From positions 6,502,501 to 6,566,500 of the forward strand of contig NC_009656.1 in assembly GCF_000017205.1 (NCBI RefSeq): 64,000 nucleotides of DNA, read 5' to 3'. How positions within the stretch are numbered: position 1 is the first letter of the stretch; each line of letters starts with the position of its first letter. Below, in pieces: positions 46,015 to 54,661 of this stretch. The position numbers and the translations under genes were made by a program. The stretch is from Pseudomonas paraeruginosa PA7. GTDB lineage: Bacteria > Pseudomonadota > Gammaproteobacteria > Pseudomonadales > Pseudomonadaceae. The notes beneath the pieces are model-generated. The model had not been told where the DNA came from and searched no databases. It saw only the letters and a list, made by a program, of their open reading frames with translations.

Positions 46015-46100
46015 TCATTCACCCTTCCGTTCGGCAGACTCCCGCTTGGCCGCTCCCTGCTTTCTTTCCTCCAGCCCAGTTACCACGGGGCTTTCCGCCG

Positions 46101-46117
46101 TTGGCACGGCACCTGCT
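46101..46117 (+). promoter_or_regulatory. Sigma-54 (RpoN) promoter
   Basis: TTGGCACGGCACCTGCT matches the RpoN consensus TTGGCACG-N4-TTGCW with invariant GG (-24) and GC (-12) correctly spaced. Transcription would begin near 46128, about 80 bases before the MFS gene. Confidence 0.88.
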
Positions 46118-46208
46118 ATCGAGCCCTCCAATACGTCGCCCTCGCGATGTGCCGGTGTGCTGCGCCCTGATCAGCACATCCAAGACAACAACGAAAAGAG
46201 GAAACACG

Positions 46209-47516
46209 ATGGAAAGCGCCAACGCCATTTCCGCGTCTGCCCAGCCACGCACCACCTCGCAACGCATCAAGTCGATCTTCAGCGGCTCCGTCGGCAACCT
46301 GGTCGAGTGGTACGACTGGTACGTCTACGCCGCCTTCTCGCTGTACTTCGCCAAGGCCTTCTTCCCCCAGGGCGACATGACCGCCCAACTGCTGAACACC
46401 GCCGCGATCTTCGCCGTGGGCTTCCTGATGCGCCCGATCGGCGGCTGGCTGATGGGCATCTACGCCGACCGCAAGGGCCGCAAGGCGGCGTTGCTGGCCT
46501 CGGTGCTGCTGATGTGCTTCGGCTCGCTGATCATCGCCCTGACCCCCAGCTACGAAACCATCGGCGTCGCGGCGCCGATCCTGCTGGTGGTCGCGCGCCT
46601 GCTGCAGGGCCTGTCGGTCGGCGGTGAATACGGCACCTCCGCCACCTACCTGAGCGAAATGGCGAACAAGGAGCAGCGCGGGTTCTTCTCCAGCTTCCAG
46701 TACGTGACCCTGATCTCCGGCCAGCTCATCGCCCTGGCGGTGCTGATCGTCCTGCAACAGACCCTGAGCGTCGAACAGCTGGAAAGCTGGGGCTGGCGCG
46801 TACCCTTCTTCATCGGCGCGCTGTGCGCGGTGGTGGCGATGTTCCTGCGTCGCGGCATGGAAGAGACCGAGTCCTTCTCGAAGAAGAAGGAAGAGCCGAA
46901 GGAAAGCCTGCTGCGCACCCTGCTGCGCCATCCCAAGGAAGTGCTGACCGTGGTCGGCCTGACCATGGGCGGTACCCTGGCCTTCTACACCTACACCACC
47001 TACATGCAGAAGTACCTGGTGAACACGGTGGGCATGAGCAAGACCGACTCGACCATGATCTCGGCGGCCACCCTGTTCCTCTTCATGCTGTTGCAACCCA
47101 TCGTCGGCGCCCTCTCGGACAAGATCGGCCGGCGGCCGATCCTGATCGCCTTCGGCGTACTCGGCACCATCTTCACCTACCCGATCCTCAGCACCCTGCA
47201 CAGCGTCGACAGCTGGTGGGGCGCGTTCTTCCTGATCATGGCGGCGCTGGTGATCGTCAGCGGCTACACCTCGATCAACGCGGTGGTGAAGGCCGAGCTG
47301 TTCCCCACCGAGATCCGCGCCCTGGGCGTCGGCCTGCCGTACGCCCTGACCGTGTCGATCTTCGGCGGCACCGCCGAATACGTCGCCCTATGGTTCAAGA
47401 GCATCGGCCTGGAGAGCGGCTTCTACTGGTACGTCACCGCCTGCATCGCCTGCTCGCTGCTGGTCTACGTGTTCATGAAGGACACCCGGAAGCACTCGAG
47501 GATCACCACCGATTGA
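46209..47516 (+). CDS. MFS alpha-ketoglutarate/dicarboxylate:proton symporter
   Basis: This 435-residue major facilitator has twelve membrane segments. The metabolite:H+ symporter signatures are GNLVEWYDWYVYAAFSLYFA, RPIGGWLMGIYADRKGRKAAL and RLLQGLSVGGEYGTSATYLSEMA, as in KgtP. AGAGGA precedes the ATG at 46209. With the sigma-54 promoter and mifSR in the same region, this is almost certainly the alpha-ketoglutarate carrier PA5530 under MifR control. Tandem terminators follow. Confidence 0.92.
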   Translation: MESANAISASAQPRTTSQRIKSIFSGSVGNLVEWYDWYVYAAFSLYFAKAFFPQGDMTAQLLNTAAIFAVGFLMRPIGGWLMGIYADRKGRKAALLASVLLMCFGSLIIALTPSYETIGVAAPILLVVARLLQGLSVGGEYGTSATYLSEMANKEQRGFFSSFQYVTLISGQLIALAVLIVLQQTLSVEQLESWGWRVPFFIGALCAVVAMFLRRGMEETESFSKKKEEPKESLLRTLLRHPKEVLTVVGLTMGGTLAFYTYTTYMQKYLVNTVGMSKTDSTMISAATLFLFMLLQPIVGALSDKIGRRPILIAFGVLGTIFTYPILSTLHSVDSWWGAFFLIMAALVIVSGYTSINAVVKAELFPTEIRALGVGLPYALTVSIFGGTAEYVALWFKSIGLESGFYWYVTACIACSLLVYVFMKDTRKHSRITTD

Positions 47517-47533
47517 TCGAGCCTCGTGCTCAT

Positions 47534-47558
47534 GGCCCGACACACTCCGGGCCTTTTT
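47534..47558 (+). terminator. Intrinsic terminator 1 after the MFS gene
   Basis: GGCCCG-ACACACTC-CGGGCC followed by TTTTT. The T run leads straight into a strict DnaA box (47557-47565). Confidence 0.8.
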
Positions 47559-47564
47559 ATCCAC

Positions 47565-47600
47565 AGGACGGCGACCTTCAGGTCGCCGTCCTGCTTTTTT
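47565..47600 (+). terminator. Intrinsic terminator 2 after the MFS gene
   Basis: A 12-bp perfect stem AGGACGGCGACC-TTCA-GGTCGCCGTCCT is followed by GC and six Ts, making a strong second terminator. Confidence 0.85.
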
Positions 47601-47621
47601 GGCGCGGCATCCTGGCCGGAA

Positions 47622-47707
47622 CCGTAGGGCACGCGACGCCGACGGCGTAATCCGCCGGTACCCTGCGTTCCACGGCGGATAACCGCGAGCGGTTATGCGC
47701 CCTACGG
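47622..47707. repeat. Palindromic intergenic element (REP-like)
   Basis: The 86-bp element is bounded by CCGTAGGGC and GCCCTACGG (47622-47630 with 47699-47707) and has nested arms GGCGTAATCCGCCG and CGGCGGATAACCGC. It can fold into one long imperfect hairpin. It shares CGGCGGATAACCGCG with the repeat at 45930. It lies between convergent MFS and tonB1 genes, a common home for REP elements. The rest of the 47517-47884 gap holds only terminators. Confidence 0.8.
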
Positions 47708-47833
47708 CTCGTCATTCCGGCGGGACTGGCACGTAAACGCCGATCTCCTCGCGTTCCCACGGCGGAACAGCGCAAGGGGCCTGCCGTCCCAAGTCAGCGA
47801 AGCCCCCTGCGTGAGCTACCGGGAACCGCGGGC

Positions 47834-47860
47834 AAAAAAAACCGCGCTCGAAGGCGCGGC
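47834..47860 (-). terminator. Intrinsic terminator after tonB1
   Basis: On the minus strand GAGCCGCGC-CTTCGA-GCGCGG is followed by eight Ts (47841-47834), 25-45 bases after the tonB1 stop. Confidence 0.88.
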
Positions 47861-47884
47861 TCTTTTCGTTGTCGGTGTCCCGCC

Positions 47885-48910
47885 TCAGCGGCGCTTCTCG
47901 ATCTTGAAGAAGAACATCTTGGTCGCCTGGCGGGCGACGATCTTGCCGCCGCTGACGCGTGGCTCGAAGCGCCACTTGGCCATGGCCTGGCGAACTTCGC
48001 GGTCGAACATGCGCGAGGGCACCGATTCCAGTACCTGGATGTCGTCGATGCGCCCATCGCTGGTGATGGTGAACAGCACCTTCACCCGCCCCTCGATGCC
48101 GCGCGCCTGGGCCATGCGCGGATAGACCGGCGGATCCATGCGCAGCGGCTTGATGTCGCTGTCGGTGAGGCTGCCGCTAGGCAGTCCGGCCGGGCCCTGG
48201 GAGCCGCTGGGAGCGGTCTGCGCGCCTGGCGTGCTCTGCCCGACCGTAGGTGCGGGCGGCGGCGGCGCGGCGCTGGACGGGCTCGGCTGGCTGGACGCCT
48301 CGGTGCTCGGTTCCGGTTCCGGCTTGGGTTCCGGCTTCGGCTTGGCCTTGGGAATGGCGTTTTCCACCGGCTTGGGCTTGGGTTTCGGCTTGGGCTTGGG
48401 TTTTTCCACCGGCTTGGGCTTGGGCGGCTCCGGCTTGGGTTCCTCGACCTTCGGCGGCGTCGGTTCCGGCGCGGCGGCCGGAGGCTGCGGGGTCGGCTCG
48501 GCCTTCTTCTCCAGCTGGACGAAATTCACCTGCATGGTCTTCGGCAGTTCGCCGTGGCCGAGGTTGAGTTCGGCCGGCGTCGGCATCACCCAGACCAGGG
48601 CACCGATGATCGCCACGTGCATCGCCACCGCCGCGCCGGAGGACAGCCACCAGCGCGATTTCGGCGGTTCGCCGGGAACGTCTTCCGGATCGCTGCCGTG
48701 GGCGTAGGGAATCAGCACTTCCTCGACCGCCACTTCCTCGTCGCGGCGCGCCCCGGAGCAGTCCACCACCCGCAGGTTGGGTTCGCCGCGCTGGGCGTTC
48801 ACGCATGGCAGAGACGCGCTGTCGTCTCCCTGGGCGGGCGCGGTGGGATGGTCTTCGGCGAGCGCGGCCAGCGAAAAACGGTCAGGCGACCGTGAAGGCT
48901 GTGGCGACAT
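47885..48910 (-). CDS. tonB1: TonB1 energy transducer
   Basis: The 341-residue protein has the ~85-residue cytoplasmic N-terminal extension peculiar to Pseudomonas TonB1, one membrane anchor (about 90-109, with the SxxxH-type His98) and a long Pro/Lys/Glu-rich periplasmic spacer (~138-205, EPKPEPPKPKPVEKPKP). The C-terminal TonB domain contains YPRMAQARGIEGRVKVLFTI. It transmits proton-motive force with ExbBD to siderophore and haem receptors. A Fur box precedes it and a terminator follows. Confidence 0.95.
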   Translation of the reverse strand: MSPQPSRSPDRFSLAALAEDHPTAPAQGDDSASLPCVNAQRGEPNLRVVDCSGARRDEEVAVEEVLIPYAHGSDPEDVPGEPPKSRWWLSSGAAVAMHVAIIGALVWVMPTPAELNLGHGELPKTMQVNFVQLEKKAEPTPQPPAAAPEPTPPKVEEPKPEPPKPKPVEKPKPKPKPKPKPVENAIPKAKPKPEPKPEPEPSTEASSQPSPSSAAPPPPAPTVGQSTPGAQTAPSGSQGPAGLPSGSLTDSDIKPLRMDPPVYPRMAQARGIEGRVKVLFTITSDGRIDDIQVLESVPSRMFDREVRQAMAKWRFEPRVSGGKIVARQATKMFFFKIEKRR

Positions 48911-48955
48911 GAGGGCGACCTGCGGAGAAGTGAAAGGTAAGGAAGTTGAGTCTTC

Positions 48956-48975
48956 TGATAATTATTATCATTCAG
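48956..48975. promoter_or_regulatory. Fur box upstream of tonB1
   Basis: TGATAATTATTATCATTCAG closely matches the GATAATGATAATCATTATC Fur operator and lies 46 bases upstream of the tonB1 ATG, consistent with the known iron repression of tonB1. Confidence 0.8.
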
Positions 48976-49002
48976 TAGCGTCCACAGGGCAACCACGGCG
49001 GC

Positions 49003-49971
49003 TCATTGCGCCACCATCCGGCATGCCAGGAACGCGCGTTCGAGCGCCTCTTCGTCGTGCCCGGGTTCGAGGATCAGCTCCAGACGATTATCTCGCCGCC
49101 ACGAGGACTTGACCCAGTTATCCACAAGCGGCGCGGCATTCACCGCGTACCAGCCGTCCGCGCAGCGCAGCACCGCCTTGGCCCGCCGCAGTCCGGACAA
49201 ACGGCGCAACCAGGCCTCCACCCCGGCCCGTTCGAAGCGTACCGACGGAGCCAGCCGCCAGCCGATGGCGAGCTGACCGTCCTGTTCGCGCACGGCACGC
49301 AACGGTCGGTCGGCGCACAGCAACAGGGGCAACTCCGCCGGCGCGTCCGGCAACGCCGCCCAGCGTGCTTCGCTGCGCGGCTGCGGCGCGCCGCCCGGGA
49401 GATCCGCCAACGCCAGCCGTCCGCCCACGCCCCAGCGCACCGGCACGGCAAGCAGACGCGCGGTCGCGGTCGCGCGTTGCGCCGCGTCGAGCGCTTCGGA
49501 TTTGTTCAACAGCACCAGGCCGGCCACCGCCAGCGCCTGTTCCTGGGCCTCCGGCAGCGGCTTGCCGGCAGCCAGAGCGGCGGCATCCAGCACCAGCACC
49601 GGCGGCTGCAGCGCCAGCACCCCGGCCCAGGGCGCGGCCTGCAACTGTTTCCACAGCGCCAGCGGATGGCCCAGCCCGGAAGGCTCGATGAACAGCCGGT
49701 CCGGCCGCGCGCGGCGCAACAGCCGGCCGAGGCCGACCTGGAACGGCACGCCGTTGACGCAGCAGAGGCAACCACCCGCCACCTCGCCGATCGCCACGCC
49801 ATCGGCTTGCGTGGCCAGCAGCGCGGCGTCCAGGCCGATCTCGCCGAATTCGTTGACCAGCACCGCCCAGCGCTCGCCGCCGGGCTTCTGGGCCAGCAAG
49901 GCGCGGATCAGGCTGGTCTTGCCGGCGCCCAGGGGGCCGCCGATCAGGTGGGTGGGTATCTCTCGAAGCAT
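49003..49971 (-). CDS. CobW/COG0523 GTPase (first of two)
   Basis: This 322-residue G3E-family P-loop GTPase has Walker A GGPLGAGKTS (11-20), the metal-binding CxCC motif Cys68-Leu-Cys70-Cys71 (GGCLCC), a Glu-rich FGEIG and NKSE guanine motif. COG0523 proteins move metals, often zinc or cobalt. I find no Zur-like box upstream, unlike the other CobW cluster at 52.4 kb. It is convergent in context with tonB1 but on the same strand; a DnaA box lies near its 3' end (49118). Corresponds to PA5532. Confidence 0.88.
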   Translation of the reverse strand: MLREIPTHLIGGPLGAGKTSLIRALLAQKPGGERWAVLVNEFGEIGLDAALLATQADGVAIGEVAGGCLCCVNGVPFQVGLGRLLRRARPDRLFIEPSGLGHPLALWKQLQAAPWAGVLALQPPVLVLDAAALAAGKPLPEAQEQALAVAGLVLLNKSEALDAAQRATATARLLAVPVRWGVGGRLALADLPGGAPQPRSEARWAALPDAPAELPLLLCADRPLRAVREQDGQLAIGWRLAPSVRFERAGVEAWLRRLSGLRRAKAVLRCADGWYAVNAAPLVDNWVKSSWRRDNRLELILEPGHDEEALERAFLACRMVAQ

Positions 49972-50075
49972 CTGCGCAACCGGGAATGAGAAAGCCTGTG
50001 GATTGATGGTGAGCCACGCCTGCGAGGGCGGAAGCCACGTGCTAGAGTCGCGTCCGTCCGTCCTGGAGTCCGCGC

Positions 50076-50444
50076 ATGCGTCCGTTCCTGCTTTTCCTCT
50101 CCTGCCTGCCGGGCCTGGCCCTGGCCGAAGCCTGCATCGTCCACAGCCAGGCGAAGAACCTCGATGTGAAGGTCTGCCAGCAGAACCGCAATATCCCGGC
50201 CAAGCTGTTCCGCGAGGGTTTCTGCCAGCCGCAGCTGCCGGACCAGAAGGTCGACGTCTCCTTCGCCGAGGCCTGCCCCGCCGGTGCCTTCGGTGTCTGT
50301 CGCGACGCCAGGGTAGCCAACACGCCGTACCGGCAGGACATCTTCTACTACGGCGTGGCCAGCGACGCGCGCTACCTGGAACCGTTCTGCGCCAGCCAGA
50401 GCCAGGGGCGCTGGGAAGCCGCCGATCCGGCGAAACAGCCCTGA
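50076..50444 (+). CDS. Small secreted cysteine-containing protein of unknown function
   Basis: This 122-residue precursor has a signal peptide (1-17, LALA-EACI). The mature protein has several cysteines (ACIVHSQ, VKVCQQN, GFCQPQ, EACPAG, VCRDA, PFCASQ), six or more, that likely form disulfides. I do not recognise a family. Tandem intrinsic terminators follow at 50505-50568, so it is a single-gene unit. Confidence 0.75.
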   Translation: MRPFLLFLSCLPGLALAEACIVHSQAKNLDVKVCQQNRNIPAKLFREGFCQPQLPDQKVDVSFAEACPAGAFGVCRDARVANTPYRQDIFYYGVASDARYLEPFCASQSQGRWEAADPAKQP

Positions 50445-50504
50445 ACGCGTCATCAGCCTGTCACAGCCGATGGGCTAAATGGGAGTCGGGTACCTCAGCA
50501 CCCT

Positions 50505-50568
50505 TCGTCCCCATCCCCAAGGTAGGACGACTTTTTGGTGATAGGCCATCTGCGGATGGCCTTTTTTT
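50505..50568 (+). terminator. Tandem intrinsic terminators after the secreted-protein gene
   Basis: TCGTCC...GGACGA-C-TTTTT (50505-50536) is followed by GGCCATC-TGCG-GATGGCC-TTTTTTT (50544-50568). A second stem-loop (GGGT/ACCC) precedes them. The spacing leaves room for an ~80-nt stable 3' RNA, but no good promoter is visible. Confidence 0.85.
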
Positions 50569-50593
50569 ATCCCTGGAAAATTTATCCACAGGC

Positions 50594-51235
50594 TCAGCCC
50601 AGCCAGTCCAGGGTCAGCAGCAGGCGCGGCGCCCCAGGCGCATGCCGTGGCGAGCGGTGCACCAGACCCGCGCCTTCGTTGCCCTCCCAGCGCTCGCCCT
50701 TGAGCAACGCGACATCACCTGTGGACAAGCTGTTTATATGCTGTGGTTCGACTTCTTCCGCCTGCGCCCCTCCTAGCAGCCGGCGATCCAGGCCGGACTC
50801 GTCCAGCCACTCGCTGGCCGCGCCCTGGTAGGTGGTGACCAGCCGCAACGGTACATGATCGACATGGAAGCGCGGACACATCGGCGTGTCCAGCGCCCGC
50901 AGGCGCAGGCCGATGCGCTGGGCGCCGGTCAGGCAGGCGAAGGCCTCCACCAGCCAGCCGAGGTCGTCGAGGAAGTCTGCCTGGCCAGGCAGATCCCGTA
51001 TCCCCCGCAGCGCCTCCCAGGTCGGCAGGCGATCCTCGCGCATTCCCAGCGTCAGGCTCAGCGCCAGGGTCGGCTGGCTGCGTACCAGGACGGCGGCGAA
51101 GTCGCGCAGCGCCGGGCTCAGCCGCCGCGTCCAGACCGCCAGGTTGACCCCCTCGCGAAGCACCTCGGAGAGCACCTGGGGATCGTCGTCGAACACCTGG
51201 CGCGGCATCGGCCTGTGCTGCGGCAACGCGCTCAT
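50594..51235 (-). CDS. DUF1826 family protein
   Basis: The protein from ATG 51235 has 213 residues, overlapping the CobW stop by four bases (ATGA). It contains [27 protein letters not shown] and [18 protein letters not shown], like an iron/2-oxoglutarate-oxygenase-type beta-barrel with H-x-D. The DUF1826 family often travels with COG0523 and DksA2 genes in zinc-starvation regulons. Function unknown. It is the third gene of dksA2-cobW-DUF1826. Corresponds to PA5534. Confidence 0.85.
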   Translation of the reverse strand: MSALPQHRPMPRQVFDDDPQVLSEVLREGVNLAVWTRRLSPALRDFAAVLVRSQPTLALSLTLGMREDRLPTWEALRGIRDLPGQADFLDDLGWLVEAFACLTGAQRIGLRLRALDTPMCPRFHVDHVPLRLVTTYQGAASEWLDESGLDRRLLGGAQAEEVEPQHINSLSTGDVALLKGERWEGNEGAGLVHRSPRHAPGAPRLLLTLDWLG

Positions 51236-52434
51236 GCGGCATGCCCCCAGTCCTCGAAGGGGTCGTCCAGCGCCTGCCAGCCCGGTACGCCGAGATTCAT
51301 CTCGGCATCGTCGAGCAGGCAGGCGTCGAGCGCCTCGCGCAACGCCGCGAAATCCAGGTTCTGGCCGATGAATACCAGTTCCTGGCGGCAATCGCCGACG
51401 CCCTCCTCCCAGTGACGCATGATCGCCCGCAGGTCCTCTTCGTCCTGTGGCCACTGCCCGGTCGGCACGAAGCGCCACCAGCGGCCCGCCAGGCCGTAGC
51501 GCATCAGGCCGCCGGCCTGCGACCAGCTGCCGGCCTCGCGTGGCCGGCTGGCGAGCCAGAAGAAGCCCTTGGAACGCAACAGCCGGCCCCGCTTCAGCGG
51601 GCTGTGCAGGAACGCATGGAAACGCGCCGGGTGGAACGGCCGGCGTGCCCGATAGGCCATGGAGGCGATGCCGTATTCCTCGGTTTCCGGCAGGTGCTCG
51701 CCGCGCAGTTCCTTCAGCCAGCCGGGCGCGGACGCGGCGCGGTCGAAGTCGAAGCGGCCGGTGTCGAGGATCTTCTCCAGCGGCACCCGCCCCATCGCCA
51801 TCGGCAGGATCTCCGCCTCGGCGTTGAGCTGGCGGAGGATCGCCAGCAGTTCCTCGCGCTCGGCGCTGGAGATCAGGTCGATCTTGCTGACCAGGATCAC
51901 GTCGGCGAACTCGACCTGGTCGATCAGCAGGTCGGTGATCGAGCGCTCGTCCTCGTCGCCGAGGGTTTCGCCGCGACTGGCCAGGCTGGCGGCTTCCTGG
52001 TAGTCGCGCAGGAAGTTCATCCCGTCGACCACCGTGACCATGGTGTCCAGCCGCGCCACGTCGGACAGGCTGCGGCCCAGCTCGTCGCGGAAGGTGAAGG
52101 TTTCCGCCACCGGCATCGGTTCGGAGATGCCGGTGGACTCGATCAGCAGGTAGTCGAAGCGGCCTTCCCGGGCGAGCCGGCCGACCTCTTCCAGCAGATC
52201 CTCGCGCAGGGTGCAGCAGATACAGCCGTTGCTCATCTCCACCAGGCGCTCTTCGGCGCGATTCAGGCTGACATCACGCTGGACTTCGCTGCCATCGATG
52301 TTGATCTCGCTCATATCGTTGACGATCACCGCCACCCGGCGGTTCTCGCGGTTCTTCAGCACATGGTTGAGCAGCGTGCTCTTGCCGGCGCCGAGGAAGC
52401 CGGACAGCACGGTGACGGGTAGGCGTTGGTTCAC
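51232..52434 (-). CDS. Zinc-responsive CobW/COG0523 GTPase (ZigA/YjiA-like)
   Basis: This 400-residue GTPase has Walker [10 protein letters not shown] (12-20), Cys71-Ile-Cys73-Cys74 (NGCICC), [13 protein letters not shown] guanine motif and a CobW_C domain with [19 protein letters not shown]. The subgroup acts as zinc metallochaperone when zinc is scarce. It begins 15 bases after the dksA2 stop on the same strand, under the same Zur-type promoter. Corresponds to PA5535. Confidence 0.9.
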   Translation of the reverse strand: MNQRLPVTVLSGFLGAGKSTLLNHVLKNRENRRVAVIVNDMSEINIDGSEVQRDVSLNRAEERLVEMSNGCICCTLREDLLEEVGRLAREGRFDYLLIESTGISEPMPVAETFTFRDELGRSLSDVARLDTMVTVVDGMNFLRDYQEAASLASRGETLGDEDERSITDLLIDQVEFADVILVSKIDLISSAEREELLAILRQLNAEAEILPMAMGRVPLEKILDTGRFDFDRAASAPGWLKELRGEHLPETEEYGIASMAYRARRPFHPARFHAFLHSPLKRGRLLRSKGFFWLASRPREAGSWSQAGGLMRYGLAGRWWRFVPTGQWPQDEEDLRAIMRHWEEGVGDCRQELVFIGQNLDFAALREALDACLLDDAEMNLGVPGWQALDDPFEDWGHAA

Positions 52435-52448
52435 GGTTGGAAACCTCT

Positions 52449-52853
52449 TCAGTTAGGCCGCACGTGGCGTTCGCGCTTCTCCTGGCGCTCTTTCGCCTCG
52501 ATGCAGAGGGTGGCGGTGGGACGCAGCAGCAGGCGGCGCAGGCCGATCGGCTCGCCGGTTTCCTCGCACCAGCCGTAGTCGCCGCGGGCCAGGCGTTCGA
52601 GCGCTTCGTCGATCTTGTCGAGCAGCTTCTTCTCCCGTTCCAGCAGGCGCAGTTGCCATTGCCGCTGCTCCTCGCGGGAAGCCAGGTCGGCTTCGTCGCT
52701 GGGTCGTTCGAGATCGCGCAGTTCGCCGAACTCACCGTCGATGCGCGCCTGCAGGTCCTGGCGCTGGCGCAGCAGCAGCTCGCGGAAGAAGGCCTGCTGG
52801 GCCTCGTCCATGTAGGCGGCGTCGGGTTGGGCAAGCAGTTCCTGTTCGGTCAT
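52449..52853 (-). CDS. dksA2: DksA2, zinc-independent DksA paralogue
   Basis: This 134-residue DksA-like RNA polymerase cofactor has a helical N-terminus with the tip Asp region ([13 protein letters not shown]). In the zinc finger only two of four cysteines remain: Cys96-x-x-Thr99 and Ala114-x-x-Cys117. It therefore should not need zinc, which is the known property of DksA2. It replaces DksA in the stringent response under zinc limitation. A perfect Zur-type palindrome lies 25 bases upstream of the ATG. Confidence 0.93.
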   Translation of the reverse strand: MTEQELLAQPDAAYMDEAQQAFFRELLLRQRQDLQARIDGEFGELRDLERPSDEADLASREEQRQWQLRLLEREKKLLDKIDEALERLARGDYGWCEETGEPIGLRRLLLRPTATLCIEAKERQEKRERHVRPN

Positions 52854-52877
52854 GGGCTGAACCTGTAGATTTAAAAT

Positions 52878-52890
52878 GTTATACTATAAC
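52878..52890. promoter_or_regulatory. Zur box between dksA2 and the divergent exported-protein gene
   Basis: GTTATACTATAAC is a perfect palindrome matching the core of the Zur consensus, flanked by AAAAT and AATAT. It should repress dksA2-cobW-DUF1826 and possibly the gene at 52969 when zinc is sufficient. Confidence 0.9.
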
Positions 52891-52968
52891 AATATCCTTC
52901 TCAATCGATGGTCCACCAGTCGCCTTTGCGGCTAACCTGGCGCCTCGATTTCCTGCGGAAGATCACGG

Positions 52969-53391
52969 ATGCCCAGTCTTACCCGGCTTCTCTGCCTCGC
53001 CTGCCTGTCGTTCGCCGCCTCGGCGCCGGCGCAGGGCTACCTGCCCGGCACCCGGCCGGCGGACTGCGCCTACCTGCGCAACGTGCTCGCCTGCATGGAT
53101 CGCCTGGGCAACCACTACAGCGTCGCCACCGCCGGCAACCTCACCTGGCTGCGCGGCTACGACGCGGCGAGCGGACGGCGCTGGGCGCAGACCAATACCC
53201 GCTATGGGCGCCTGACCTTCTTCAGCGGCGTCGCCAGCGACGGCGAGATCTGGGTCGGCCTGAGCCGTAATATCGGCTGGACCAGCATCAGCCGGGTCAG
53301 CAGTTCCTCCGGCGCCCGACAGCGCCTGACCTGCGGCCGGGTCAGCGGCTGCAGCGAGGGGCCGGGGCCTAGCCGGTCTCCCGCGCCGTGA
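52969..53391 (+). CDS. Small exported protein, possibly Zur-controlled
   Basis: This 140-residue precursor has a signal peptide (1-22, APAQ-GYLP). A Tyr/Trp/Ser-rich beta domain follows (HYSVATAGNLTWLRGYDAASGRRWAQTNTRYGRLTFFSGVASDGEIWVGLSRNIGWTSISRVSSSSG) with four cysteines. I do not recognise a family. It is divergent from dksA2 across the Zur box. Its 3' end overlaps amiA by 23 bases, tail to tail. Corresponds to PA5537. Confidence 0.78.
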   Translation: MPSLTRLLCLACLSFAASAPAQGYLPGTRPADCAYLRNVLACMDRLGNHYSVATAGNLTWLRGYDAASGRRWAQTNTRYGRLTFFSGVASDGEIWVGLSRNIGWTSISRVSSSSGARQRLTCGRVSGCSEGPGPSRSPAP

Positions 53392-54562
53392 TCGTCGCCA
53401 GGTAGCTGCCAGCGGGCGGTCGCTGGCGGAAGTAGCCCTGGACGCCGGCGAAGATCGCCTCGGCCAGGCGCTGGCGGTGGCGCGCGTCCATCAGCCGGCG
53501 GCAGTCACCGCGATTCGAGATGAATCCGGTCTCGACCAGGATCGAGGGGATGTCCGGCGACTTGAGCACGGCGAAACCGGCCTGCTCGACGCGCTTCTGG
53601 TGCAACGCGGTGACGTCCGACAACTGGCCGAGCACGCTATGGCCGAGGTCCAGGCTGCTGGCGATGGTCGAACTCAGGGCCATGTCGAGGATCACTCCGG
53701 CGAGTACCTTGTCCCGACCCTGCAACGGCAGGTTGCCGCTGCTGCCGATCAGATCCGCGCCGTTCTCGCGGTCGGCCATCCAGCGCGCCATGGTCGAACT
53801 GGCGCCATGCTCGGAAAGGGCGAACACCGAGGCCCCGGATGCGGTCAGGCGCGGCGCCGCGTCGGCGTGCACCGAGACGAACATGTCGGCGTTGTAGCGC
53901 CGCGCCACTTCCGGTCGCTTGCGCAGCGGGATGAACACATCGTCGTTGCGCACCAGGCGCGCCTTGAAGCCTTTCTCCCGGTCGATCCGCCGTGCCAGCA
54001 GGCGGGCGATGGCCAGGGCCACGTCCTTCTCCCGCTCGCCCTGGCTGCCGAGCGCGCCGGGGTCCTTGCCTCCATGGCCGGCGTCGACCACCACGAGGAT
54101 GTCGCGGCCCTTCGGCGGTGCCGGGCTGGCCAGCGCCAGCAGGTGCTCGGGCGGCGTGGCCAGCGCCTGTGGATAAAGATCCAGGACCAGGCGATGCCCC
54201 TTGCCCGCCTGCGGCGCCAGGGCGAAGCTGTGCGGCCGTACCGCCTGGCGCAGGTCGAGGACGATGCGGGTCCCGCCACCGGCCAGTTGGCCGCTGCGGA
54301 TGCCGCGCACGGGGCCGTCGAGGGGCAGCGCGGAAAGCACCGCCTGCAATTGCGTGTCGGGCAGGTCGAGGATCAGGCGTTCCGGAGCCTGCAGGGAAAA
54401 GGTCCGGTAGCGCGGCGGGCCGTCCAGGTCGAGCACCAGGCGCCAGCTTTCGGCGGAGTTCCAGGCCCGGGCCTGACCGATGCGCAGAGTGGCCCCGGCA
54501 CCCAGGAAGGGCTGGATGGCCAGGCTGGCGAGCAGGGTTTGCAGCAGGCGGCGGCGCTTCAT
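53369..54562 (-). CDS. amiA: N-acetylmuramoyl-L-alanine amidase AmiA
   Basis: From ATG 54562 there are 397 residues. A twin-Arg-like leader (MKRRRLLQTLLASLAIQPF) precedes an AMIN domain (~30-130). A zinc-dependent Amidase_3 domain follows, with ligands in DAGHGGKDPGALG and SVHADAA, and catalytic Glu in VETGFISN. It cleaves septal peptidoglycan. It is divergent from folE2 across a Zur box, as if a second, zinc-starvation-induced amidase. A TTG seven codons upstream (54583) is unlikely. A DnaA box lies at 54168. Confidence 0.9.
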   Translation of the reverse strand: MKRRRLLQTLLASLAIQPFLGAGATLRIGQARAWNSAESWRLVLDLDGPPRYRTFSLQAPERLILDLPDTQLQAVLSALPLDGPVRGIRSGQLAGGGTRIVLDLRQAVRPHSFALAPQAGKGHRLVLDLYPQALATPPEHLLALASPAPPKGRDILVVVDAGHGGKDPGALGSQGEREKDVALAIARLLARRIDREKGFKARLVRNDDVFIPLRKRPEVARRYNADMFVSVHADAAPRLTASGASVFALSEHGASSTMARWMADRENGADLIGSSGNLPLQGRDKVLAGVILDMALSSTIASSLDLGHSVLGQLSDVTALHQKRVEQAGFAVLKSPDIPSILVETGFISNRGDCRRLMDARHRQRLAEAIFAGVQGYFRQRPPAGSYLATITARETG

Positions 54563-54603
54563 CGATGAAATACCCGATTGCAAGGGTCGGCATTAACTAA
54601 TAC

Positions 54604-54616
54604 GTTATATTATAAC
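54604..54616. promoter_or_regulatory. Zur box between amiA and folE2
   Basis: GTTATATTATAAC is a perfect match to the Zur core, flanked by AATAC and ATTTA. It lies 46 bases before folE2 and 42 bases before amiA, so it can control both. Confidence 0.9.
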
Positions 54617-54661
54617 ATTTAAGCCATTTCCAGGCCTTGCCTGCCCTTCTTCGAGCTTTCC

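Larger units (their letters stand above)
45865..46208. other. Intergenic region with hairpin, palindrome and sigma-54 promoter
   Basis: These 344 bases contain no gene. They hold an inverted repeat at 45905-45940 (likely transcript end of the antiporter), the perfect palindrome GCGGAATTCCGC (46003-46014) and the sigma-54 promoter at 46101-46117 for the MFS carrier. Confidence 0.7.

Noticed and set aside
50445-50593. A separate small RNA between the secreted-protein and DUF1826 genes
   Set aside because: The hairpins are better read as tandem terminators, and the only -10-like string (CTAAAT at 50475) lacks a -35.
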